Source of the DNA: Chara braunii
Taxonomy: Eukaryota; Streptophyta; Charophyceae; Charales; Characeae
Assembly: GCA_003427395.1 (NCBI GenBank)
Contig: BFEA01000182.1
Location: forward strand, 444,417 to 508,416
DNA: 64,000 nt
Direction of reading: 5' to 3'
Made by a program: the position numbers and the translations under genes. Positions 1 to 9,214 of this stretch are shown piece by piece. How positions within the stretch are numbered: position 1 is the stretch's first letter; every line of letters begins with the position of its first letter. A model generated the notes under the pieces. It did not search any database. It had not been told where the DNA came from and worked only from the letters and a program-made list of their open reading frames with translations.

Positions 1-159
1 ATATGTTTTTAATTTTTTTTTTTCGGTTTTCTTTTTTACAATAAGGTAGTAAGAAGTGCACTCTATAGATTGGTGTGAAATATGGTTAAAATGGCCCTTT
101 GGTTTTCTTATAAATGGGGGTGAAAATTTGGGGGTCGGTTAACCTTCTGTCCCTCCACC

Positions 160-425
160 ACCTTCACCCGTCCACCATAGCCAAGTACCTTTGCACCTTC
201 TTCAACCTTCACCTCCTTCACCCATCCACCATAGCCAAGCGCCTTCACACCTTCTTTCACCTCCACCTCCTTCACCCGCTCACCATAGTCAACCACCTTC
301 ACACTTTCTTCCACTTTCACCTCCGTCACCCATCCACCATAGCCAAGTACCTTCACACCTTCTTCCACCCCCACCTCCTTCACCATCCGCTATAGCCAAG
401 TACCTTCACGTCTTATTCCTCCTCC
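160..425. repeat. 60-bp minisatellite, about 4.5 units
   Basis: Four to five imperfect units of about 60 bp, each with a 'CCACCATAGCCAAG' word followed by CCTTCACACCTTCTTC-like sequence. Because the period is a multiple of three, reading frames stay open on both strands. The minus frame gives a 20-residue repeat around GYGGWVKEVKVEEGVKVL; the plus frames are Pro/His/Ser rich. No flanking coding sequence was recognised, so I call it a minisatellite, although a repeat-protein fragment on the minus strand cannot be excluded. Confidence 0.75.
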
Positions 426-538
426 ACCCCCTTCACCAACCACTACCATGGTCCAAGGTATATAGGGCAGCAAATCATTAAGAGAGTCATAGGTAGGATG
501 GTAGGACGAGCATAGGGTCAGTTGGATTAGGCTTAGGG

Positions 539-540
<2 letters not shown>

Positions 541-574
<34 letters not shown>
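541..574. repeat. (TC)n microsatellite
   Basis: About 17 TC dinucleotides followed by a pyrimidine-rich tract. Confidence 0.95.
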
Positions 575-578
<4 letters not shown>

Positions 579-2540
579 TCCTCTTGTTTTTCTTGATCGC
601 CAACCTCTCTCATCCTCCTCTCTTAAACCCCAAGGTCAACCCTCACCCTCTCTCCCCTTTCCTCTTGGCATGCAACTAACCCTTCCCCCACTCACTTGTT
701 ACCTTGCCAGGGTACGAACGGTGACTCTGATCTCACTTGGTGGAAGAAGAGGGCAAGGGGGGGGCTGCTAGTCCCTTGCGCCACCGAGAAGAAAAAAAGA
801 AAGCGCTTGAAGGGCTTGAAGGTTGACAAGTCCAAGAGGGACTAGAGAGAATTGCCAAGTAAGAGAAACGTCTGAAAGGTTAGTTGACTCAACCAGAACT
901 CCGACTGCATAACTAAGAGTAGAAGAGTGTTTAGATGAAGGAAGGGAATGAGAACTAATGAACCTAAGGACAAGAAAATTAGGCATGCGGGAGGGCTATG
1001 TGTTGACCTCAAATGAGGATTGTATCTATCTGCATTGTGTTGGGTGTGTAGGTGAGTAGCCTTTAAGATGCCTTGAGTTGGACAATGCCCGGATAAGTTG
1101 GGTGGCAAAGGGAAAGAGGGACAGGAGCTAAGCGGGTTGTGAACGTAACCCTTGCCTATGAATGAGAACCTTTGTGCATACGGTTCCAAGTGTGGATGAA
1201 AAGAAAAAGTAGGGACTGTATAGTTGAAGTTCATAAATGTGTCAGACTATCGAAGATGGTCACCAAGTCAAGTGAGTATGCGGTCGGGAACGCCGAAAAG
1301 ACTAAGGGGTGCATAGGGATGGAACAAAACATGATGCACGAGGTTTGAGGCAAAAAAGGCTAGTGCGTAGACCGGCTAAGAGAAAAAGGGGCGTCCCTAC
1401 CTTGATGAAGTCATAGAACCATTGCGTTAGTGAATGGATGTGTGGCTCAAGTAAGACGTTTGACCTGCACATAAAAGAAGAGGAGTTTCTCAAAGGAACC
1501 CTGAACTGCTTGAGTATTGGAAAGAGCAATTGTCTGCGAACATAACAAAAGTATCGAGGAAGGGATGCTTGCGAGAGATCAGCAAACTACCCCCCCCAAG
1601 CGAGAAAGTTGAGCTACATCCCCAATGTAAAGGCTCTCTCGCTCATTGGCCCACCCCCATCCATCTCAATGCACCAGGCAGTGGTGACCCTGTGACAAAT
1701 GGCTCCACACCTAGAGCATGAGTGTGGGTGGAGACTAGCCAGCTGGGACTTGAAGATGGGTCGACTCAGGCTCGAAAGTCTAACAAGGTGGGGCCCTGTA
1801 ATGTGTCCCCTTCCGATTTGCCCGCCCCTGCATTCGCCGGATCCACTGTCTCACTTTTTGGGCTACGACCATCCACGTGGCGCCATAAGTTGTCGATGGA
1901 TCTCGCCTCTCCTAAAATGAATAGCGGACGAAAGTGTCACGTCACGTCGCCACCGTCGCGGAGAGATTGGTGATCGCTTGCCTACGAACACAACGATGGA
2001 CGCACCTGTCGTCAGATCACACTTGCGCTCCGATGGCGACCACGATGAGATTGTTGAGTGACGAATAACGACGATGAGGCACAAGAAGACATACATGTTA
2101 TGGCGCCCTGCAGATGTTGAGAAGTACACCCGCATCGATCCTTTATATTGGCTTGCATGACCGTTTCGTGCCCCGGCGCGCTTCCGGCAAGATGGCGTTT
2201 ATTTCATGGCGTCGCACAAGCGATTGAAGTCTTTCCGTTACACCTGGAAGACCAAGATCCAAAGGTCGCTACCCACATGCAAAGTGACCGCTTGCCCACT
2301 TCTTCGGCATGGATTCCTTGGTGTTGTACATCGACTAAGCCTTTTTCTCGCTTCCAGGACGGCCAAGCACCTCAAGCCACCCTTCCACACTTAAAAAAAA
2401 ATCCTACCCCTCGGTCTTCCCACCTAAATTTGCAACAAGACCTCCCAACAGCCCCCCTTCCCCGGTCCTGAAAGCTTTTTCCCTACCTGTCGATCGGTCT
2501 GTCCACTAGCCCCGAGTCCTTCTATGTGTGCTTGTTTGTT
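575..2540. other. No recognisable gene
   Basis: Only short unrelated ORFs in all frames, with no domain, hairpin repeat or RNA gene that I recognise. The stretch 2380-2470 is C-rich. It could hold introns or UTR of an unrecognised gene. Confidence 0.5.
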
Positions 2541-2553
2541 GATGCAGGCAAGT

Positions 2554-2556
<3 letters not shown>

Positions 2557-2603
<47 letters not shown>

Positions 2604-2730
2604 ACACACATACACACATGCGCGCACGCACACACCCACACCCACACCCACATACACACGCGAGCGTGCACGACACACACACACACATATACACCGTGTG
2701 TGTGTGTATGTATGAGAGAGAGAGAGAGAG
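2557..2730. repeat. (CA)n/(CCCACA)n/(GA)n compound microsatellite
   Basis: A CA run from about 2557, then interrupted CACA/CCCACA variants, a short GTGT stretch and a GA run ending near 2730. The open frames here are products of the repeat. Confidence 0.95.
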
Positions 2731-2966
2731 ATTGGAGCTTGTGCAACGCAATTACAAAATCAGTCATCGCAATTACTTGCAAAATATAAACATACAAAGG
2801 AACGAAAACCAAATCGTACCAAGATACCATGACAACGATACCGCAGCTCGCAAGGTGTGGATCCCGCCCCAGCAACCCAAACAACAAACACAGAAACGTC
2901 GTCTAAAAATTATGTCGCATCGACATCGAAATCACAACTGCCTCAGTCTAGAAAAATATATAGACA

Positions 2967-2969
<3 letters not shown>

Positions 2970-2998
<29 letters not shown>
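2970..2998. repeat. (TA)n microsatellite
   Basis: Alternating TA run of about 28 bp. Confidence 0.9.
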
Positions 2999-3000
<2 letters not shown>

Positions 3001-3202
3001 GCATACAAATGTATATACATACATAGACAAACCATCGTCGAACAGAAACCATCTACTCAGGAGCGATGAACTAAATTATGCCAAATGGTTGCTATCACTA
3101 TGGCACAAACGCAAAACAAGTAACGGGCGCAACGCCAGTGGATGCACGGACTAGACGATCGACCGTGGAAAAATATCAGCAGATGCAAGAGCAGAGGCGG
3201 CA

Positions 3203-4701
3203 TCAGGACTTGTCCCTAATGGCTTTGGCGATCTCGAGCAATGCAGTGCACATCATCATGTTCGCCTCATCGGACGTCTTGTAATGTTGCTGCTGAGCAT
3301 CAACCTCACGCTCGAGAATGTCGCACTGTCGCTCCAGAATGGAACATTGTCGCTTGCTGACCCCCTCGACGGTGTCAGCTATCAATGCGCCTTGTTTCTC
3401 TATAACTTCGGCGATGGCTTCGAATGTCTGTTGGTGCATGCTCTTCCTCTTTCAGTTCCCTCTCGTGCTGCCTGCATTGAACCCGGACTCCCGCGCCGAG
3501 CCTCCATCGCCGTCGTTCCCATCACCTCCATCACCCCTGGCAGCGAATTCTGCAGCAATGGAAGGGGAACGTGGCACTCCTCCATGGGCGCTCGTGTCAA
3601 CGACGTTGTCCGGGTAGATGGTCTTGTTGCCCTTCGACATGGCGACAGTCTCATCGTATAAGCACTTGTCCATTCTGAAGTTACACGACACATCACAAAC
3701 CATGCCTAAATACCCAAACACAAGCTTTCTGGGAAAAGTAAAAACCCCATGACTGATAATACCAAATCCATGAATAATTAAAATATAACATCATTTTGGC
3801 TCACCGGCGGAAAGGAAGAGCCTGGTAGAGCACGCCGCCGCTCTCGCGACGGATAGGATTTTCTCTCATTCCGTCTCAGAAAGCAATTATATATACAATT
3901 ACAATCAATTCAATAAATACAGTTGCGGAATCTACTGAATTTAAATTAAATTAAAGACTTCCAAATAATAACCAAATCGCCCCCTAAGTAAGGAAGGTTG
4001 AAGGCGCAAGAGCGCTTTTTTGTTTGATTGAGAGAATTCTCACATAAAGTCTCTGAGGATCCGAAACAGCTCGGCGGTCGCTGGCTAAAGCCTTCTTCCG
4101 TTCTCAGCACAAGTGTCAGGTTGAAGAAGTTTTTTCCTCCAGAGGCGTTCTGATACTGTTGCATTTTCTTGTACTGCTGGAAGAGGTTGTCCTACTTCTT
4201 GTCGATGTTGTCAACCATCCTGTTGACCACCACCTCCAACAAACGTTTCTGCAGGTCCTGCAACTTCCGTTCCCGGTTACGTATCCATTCGTAGTTGTGC
4301 AGCATGCCCTCGAAATGAGCTTGGTGATCCCTCTTCGCTTGGGCGAGCTTGAGCATCTCCTCAACACTGCAGGACGAATGTTTTCCACCCTTTTTGCCTG
4401 CTGGACCCTTCGACCGTCGACCACCACGGGAAGCAGCCTTCTCTTGAAGCAGGCCTCCACCCCTTCCTCTACCACGCACAGGCACGGGTCAAATCTCCAT
4501 GTCCTCCACATCTTCCACTTCCTCTTCGCAAAGAACATTTGGAGATATGTAATCGATCGCCCGTTGGGAGTCTTCCGCACTCGTTTCTTCACTTGCCATA
4601 CCCATCCTCGACACCCCATTCGTTATGTTTTCCACGCTCATTTGACGCATTTGTTCAAGTTGCTGACATGACTCCCACGCCTGCCACCTCCTCCGATCCA
4701 C
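3203..4701 (-). pseudogene. Myb/SANT-like (trihelix-type) DNA-binding protein, decayed
   Basis: Three minus-strand blocks read as one protein. Block 4701-4489 is acidic. Block 4485-3946 has a basic GRGRGGG/GKKGGK linker, then a helical Myb/SANT-like domain (CSVEEMLKLAQAKRD start, DNLFQQYKK end, FFNLT). Block 3721-3203 has FRMDKCLYDE, a Gly/Asp linker and a C-terminal coiled coil (SKRQCSILERQCDILERE). Blocks 1-2 share a frame broken by TGA at 4489 and TAG at 4189; the last block has TGA at 3449. The 3722-3945 stretch is probably an intron, with a candidate acceptor (minus strand) in TTTACTTTTCCCAG near 3735. Such proteins are often transposon-linked (PIF/Harbinger partner) or trihelix-like factors; no transposase is seen here. 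The family call comes from recognition of the domain layout, not from a search. Confidence 0.6.
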
Positions 4702-5043
4702 CGGTGCTTGTGTTCGTCGCCGGTGCGACCACCCTCTGATGCAGTGCAGTCAAAGGCAATGCCGAAGGGGGGGGCAAAGCCATCCCCACCATGCCACCAG
4801 ATTATCCTGCACCTCGAGAAAATGAAGGTGGCAGACGACACCCATCAGGGCTAGTGTACCTGCTGCAGCACTCTCGCTTGACAAGCCAAAATCCCAAAAT
4901 CTCCGTATCGCCTCCACAGATACCGTCCTCTAGCAGAGCAGAGAACGAATGACGACTTGTCACCGCCTCCCGTTGTCTACAATGACTCCCCATACAGTCC
5001 TGCGTCGATCCGTTCTCCAGAGGCAGAGTGTGGGATAGATCAT

Positions 5044-5800
5044 TCACCCATTCAACGGCTGCTCGTGAGGTGGGAGATGAATGTACAAAGTCGGGTCATA
5101 CATGCCTGCACAATGTGCCCCGACCGTCGGTTTTGCAGTGGAGTAGTCAATGGCGAGCGTCGGTTGTCTGTTGGAGGATTCATGTCGGTCCATCGCCGTC
5201 TTCCTCACCGTTCGTCGTTTCCGTCTGCTGTGAGGACCCTGCACAGCGACGCACAGGTGGAACAACACAATAACGAGAAGGAGAAGAGTGACCGGCAGCA
5301 AGAGCGGAAACCGTCGGATGACGTCGGTCATGAATCGCAGCACGTGAGGCATGTAGCAAACAAAGCTTGCATCAATGCACCCAACAATAGCCCATAAAAC
5401 ACACTACGCAGATAACTGTAGCAGGTCGGCGGTGCTTCAACATCGCTTGTACAAAAATTAAAAAAGTCGACCGTGGGACACCATGGTCGGCGACGTGCAC
5501 ACGGAAAACCCCGCTCCGTGAAGTGCCTTGCAGCTAAAGAACCACCCCCATGGATTTTCAGACCAACAATAACGGTAGAAGGCCGTTGGCGGCCCTCGGG
5601 TACTGGGGGTCGGCGATGTCCACCCAATGGACCATGAACGACCTGTACACCAACATCGACTCCAATTTCCCCTGTGGGCGCTCACTCCGGAACACTTCGC
5701 CAATCGCAACTCCTTTAACCCAAGGGACCTCGTGAGGAGCTTTTGAATCCAAGGATGTTTTGCCTGGGGATTTCTCCGGAGTGTTTTTACATTTGTTCAA
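5044..5800 (-). pseudogene. Unknown protein, broken into shifted frames
   Basis: Minus-strand frames that look coding but are interrupted. 5800-5558 gives KAPHEVPWVKGVAIGEVF and MLVYRSFMVHWVDIADPQYP, then LLPLLLV followed by a TGA (CGA-to-TGA is possible). The next frame continues with KIHGGGSLAARHFTE. Farther on are a hydrophobic stretch (SVFYGLLLGALMQALFATCL) and, at 5352-5044, another (FPLLLPVTLLLLVIVLFHLCV) that could span membranes. I do not recognise the family. It lies just upstream of the Myb/SANT-like pseudogene on the same strand, so both may belong to one mobile element, which is inference. Confidence 0.35.
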
Positions 5801-5958
5801 GGAATTTGGTGAATAAGGACGTGGTGTAACGACGCCGATTTCCTAAAAATTGGATTTCCAATGAGGGTTTAACCAGACCCGTAGTGAGTTTACAATGGTT
5901 TGGCTTGGAGGGTGAGTCATTAGGAAAGCTTGTGGTATCGGGGGAATGAAACAGGAAG

Positions 5959-6069
5959 CTACCTTCTTCCCCCGAATAGAACGTATGGTCATTAAAGTTG
6001 TACTTAGACTGAAAAACACCCGAAATACAGCTATAATGACCGTACATTGTGTTCGGGGAAAGAAGGTAG
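5959..6069. repeat. Foldback (inverted repeat), ~46-bp arms
   Basis: The left arm beginning CTACCTTCTTCCCCCGAA pairs with the right arm ending TTCGGGGAAAGAAGGTAG; both arms also share the TGGTCATTA/TAATGACC block. The loop is about 18 bp. The transcript would form an imperfect hairpin about 110 nt long. Probably a small foldback element. Confidence 0.7.
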
Positions 6070-6152
6070 TATCTCTAGTGAAGAGGCAATCTTGTTGCCC
6101 CACCAACAGTTATGAGCATTCAGAGTTACGATTTTCACGATTCTTATGTTCA

Positions 6153-6270
6153 ACAGACACTGGACCCGGTTTCCAGCAGGAGCAGCTCCCCACCAATAGA
6201 TGGAGCGGGAGGTCACAAGCCTACTACCGGTAGGGTTGGATGGTTTTATCACCATTTCCAGTAGATGCAG
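6153..6270 (+). repeat. LINE 3'-end copy 1 (core plus hairpin)
   Basis: In plus orientation, it carries the conserved core (CTGGACCCGGTTTCCAGCAG, then CTCCCCACCAATAGATGGAG) followed by a hairpin region with paired CTACCGG/CCAGTAG words and an ATGGTTTTATCACCAT stem. It matches the 3' ends of the three long LINEs in this window. No clear poly(A) follows, so it is a truncated copy or a SINE sharing the LINE tail. Confidence 0.6.
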
Positions 6271-6395
6271 GCTTACCTTTGGGGGGGGAAAGGAAAAAGG
6301 GTCTTACGGACTGGTGGTTTAAAGAAAAGGTCGGGAAGTACATCTATCCCGTACTTCTGCAATCATTATGCAAAGAAAGGCTGGAGCTTGCAATT

Positions 6396-6540
6396 CTTTT
6401 TTTTTTGCCAGAAACATCCTCAGAAGGTTGATAGGTGGTGGTGATATGAGCACCCACCGAGGGAGGTCTCTCCCCCAATTATGATGGCTCCAGTTTGTTG
6501 GTGGGAGCTGCACTTGCTGGAAAACGGGTGTAGAGAGTCT
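6396..6540 (-). repeat. LINE 3'-end copy 2 with poly(A)
   Basis: Read on the minus strand: core at 6540-6483, hairpin (GGTGGTGGTG/CACCCACC arms, loop ATATGAG) at 6462-6430, then GATGTTTCTGGC and a poly(A), seen as a plus-strand T-run at 6396-6407. It faces copy 1 in the opposite orientation. The sequence up to about 6680 may be the body of a short element. Confidence 0.6.
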
Positions 6541-6821
6541 CTTTAGCAAGATAAAGAGCCCAATGCAAGGGGATAATAAAATTGATTGCCCTCTCGTAAA
6601 CCACCAGTACTTTGAAATTCAAAGTCGCATGCGCACCGAGGTGTGCTAGGATTAACAGACTTTGGGCGCTAGAATAAATTCGTGCATATGGAAATATCAT
6701 TCACTGTAGAGTTTTTTATTTATCACCTGTCTACTTGTTTGACCAACGGTGATGGAAAACCGCTCTTCTATGACCACGTTAACTCCCCTGTTTCCTTCGT
6801 TTTTAGGGGGGGAGACTATGT

Positions 6822-6991
6822 GGGAGTCACAAAAATGAGTTATAATTGCACTATGGGCCGAGATACAGTTTCGAATTGCATATCGGTTAATGTATACAAC
6901 CCAGCTTTCTGGCCGGGTAGGGTTCCTGAAGTGCAATTGCAAATTGTATCTTGCCCCATAGTGCAGTTATAACTCGTTGTTGTGACTTTCC
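6822..6991. repeat. Long foldback element, ~65-bp arms
   Basis: Arms starting GGGAGTCACAA / GGAAAGTCACAA (right arm read as reverse complement) continue through GAGTTATAATTGCACTATGG against GAGTTATAACTGCACTATGG and GAGATACAGTTT against AAGATACAATTT. The spacer is about 36 bp. It looks like a hairpin MITE; a transcript would give a long imperfect double strand. Confidence 0.8.
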
Positions 6992-7225
6992 TGAAGTTAC
7001 CCATTTTTGTTTTACCACCAGTACACGGTCCCAACCAACTTGAGAATCATGATTTAGCCTCTCTGAAAAACTTTGAGGCTCGGGCTAACCCGACGAAGAT
7101 GGCTGGCTGCAGCAGAAATGTTACGCTAGCGTTTCGGCAAAGTTTGGCGCGCAGGGCAGTTCAAGGCTCATGAATTTAATTTCGGATGCAATGGCGGTTT
7201 ACTAAACCATCAATAAGAGGGTTCA

Positions 7226-7330
7226 CTATTAGAGGTGATATCAACATCCCCCAATAGTTGGCTGCCAAGTGCGATTGGCTCTTGCCTATTGGTGTGGAGG
7301 TGCACCTGTTGAAAGTAGGTCCAGTGTCCC
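7226..7330 (-). repeat. LINE 3'-end copy 3 (decayed)
   Basis: The hairpin arms CTATTAGAGGTG and CATCCCCCAATAG lie beside a diverged core (CTATTGGTGTGGAGGTGCAC, then AGTAGGTCCAGTGTCC). The order of parts is the same as in copies 2, 4 and 5. No poly(A) is visible. Confidence 0.5.
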
Positions 7331-8705
7331 ATTTCATAGCAGCCGTGTGATCCGTTCTGGCCGGCCATCTCTTTTTCGAGAACATTGTGACGAACTAAGA
7401 TCTGCATGTGCGCGAATTTCTTCGCAGTCGAAGGTTGCCCAAAAATGGGTTGATCCTTCTTATCGCCCCTCTATCTTTTGAAATTATTTTAGTAAATTGT
7501 ACGGTTATCCAAACTGTAATGTATTTTTGCAACTTGTGACATGGTCTGTTCCGGCAGTTAGGACATGTCTTGATGAGTGTGAATAAAAGATGATGTGTCT
7601 TTTTCTCGTTCTACTTCGGAAATTTGAATGGTTCAGTGGGAAATTTTGGTGGGGCACTTTGTGCGGGATATTCAAATTTTGAATTCTTGGTAGTCGTGTG
7701 GTAGCTCGCGCGTATAATTGAAAATTCTCCTCAAAATTAGGATTTTAATTAGCTTAGGATTTTGGGCTCGCTAGTCTCTGTCTAGGCGCAACATGTAGTT
7801 GAACTGCTTCTTTTGCAGTGTGCAGTGCTCCTTTTCTAGTCACCTCAATTTTGCATTGATCTTCGGGTGTAACTACCTTTAATCCATTTCTTTTTGGCGC
7901 TTATGCATCTTCCTACTTCTTTCTTCTCTCCTTGCTCAATACGGTGCAACTTGGATCGGTGTGTAGGTAAGTCACGCACACCGCGCTCTAGGTATGCAGA
8001 CAATAGACACTTATTTTCTACCTCTTGTCTAAATCTCGTTAATCATGCGAATGCATTCTTCGCTATAAACTTAGGAAGCACATTTTTTTTTCTTTAATCT
8101 AACTTTTGGAGCTAGCGCGATCAAGAGGATCGACTAGCAAGCTTATGGAATTGGGAGCTAATCCGACAAGCTGGTGGCGATCTAGTGGGGTTGACATGTT
8201 GTTGCGGCAGACTGCAGGGCACAAGTGAACCTGGCTTGTGTAATCAGGCTAAGCAGCTGACGACTCTGGGTAGTTGGTGGGTATAAGGCGACAGAGTGTC
8301 TGCACCAAATTCGGAAGTGGGGCCTGCAAAGAGGGGAAGAGAGAGTTTCATATCGGGCTGTGTACTCAGAAAATGTTTTGAGCCATAATTGAGTGTGTTC
8401 TTTGAGTTTTGTCCCTCCTTATCTTCCCGCCTAATTCTCTCCAGCCCCTCCCCCCCTCTTGTTTCCCCTTCTTCTTCTTTCTTGACTTCACTTTTTTTTT
8501 ATGGTATATTAAGATGCATGGCTTGCCCTTCTCTCAGATGTCTAGCTTGTTTCTGATGTCTCAATTGCAATTGGTTTAGGATGATGTCTTGCGGGTGTGA
8601 ATGTATGTCTCCACTGTGTTTCTCGATGGGCATTTAGGGTTTTGCTTGGATTATTTTGTTACACATGGGAATTGGTCGGTGGATTTGGAATACCAGAGGA
8701 AAATG
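7331..8705. other. No recognisable gene
   Basis: No domain-bearing ORF, RNA gene or repeat found. Mixed AT-rich and pyrimidine-rich sequence. Confidence 0.5.
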
Positions 8706-8742
8706 TTTTTTTTTTTTTTAAAAGAAAAATGCCCACGGAGAA

Positions 8743-8778
8743 AGGTAGGAGTGATGATGAGTGCATACACTCCTACCT
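8743..8778 (-). other. LINE-1 3'-terminal hairpin (copy 4)
   Basis: Arms 8743-8753 and 8768-8778 form a perfect 11-bp stem (AGGTAGGAGTG / CACTCCTACCT) with a 14-nt loop. It lies between the LINE 3' UTR core (8790-8845) and the poly(A). In several LINEs the reverse transcriptase recognises such a 3' stem-loop to start target-primed synthesis; that role here is inferred. Confidence 0.7.
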
Positions 8779-8825
8779 ATCCTACGGGTGGCTGCAATCT
8801 ATTGGTGGGGAGAAACACCTGCTGG

Positions 8826-9064
8826 AAAGCGGGTCCAGCGTCCCCCAAGGAACATAACTTGTCTAAGTTTTACATAATACATAAGTAAGGAATAAGTGAT
8901 GCCTCTTCAACCCAAGAACGGGTCCACCGGATCTGAGATAATATTAAAGCGGGTCCAGCATCCCCCAAGGAACATAATTTGTCTGAGTTTTACAGAATAC
9001 ATAAATAAGGAATAAGGGATGCCTTTTCAGCCCAAGAAGGGGTCCACCGGATCTAATATAGTAT
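8826..9064. repeat. 120-bp tandem duplication in the LINE-1 3' UTR
   Basis: Units 8826-8945 and 8946-9064 both begin AAAGCGGGTCCAGC and share GGAATAAG, CAACCCAAGAA-like and GGGTCCACCGGATCT words, at about 88-90% identity by eye. The duplication repeats half of the conserved 3' core. Confidence 0.85.
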
Positions 9065-9214
9065 CCTAGTAACACCTCCCTTAAAGGAAAGAAAACCCAT
9101 CAAACATCTCACTCATCATACAATCGATACGAGATCCTGAGTGGAAAGGGAATTGGCACCAAGCAACATCTCTCCTAAAGGAAAGAACCCTATCAAGCAT
9201 CCTCCTCTCCATAC

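Noticed and set aside
2506-3154. ORFs over the CA and GA repeats
   Set aside because: Translations are dipeptide repeats (TH, CV, RE) from microsatellites.
8706-8850. tRNA-derived SINE with A and B boxes in the conserved core
   Set aside because: The core has a GGTGGGGAGC..GGGTCCAGCGTC look that recalls a tRNA, but neither box matches well, and in two places the core clearly belongs to a LINE 3' UTR.
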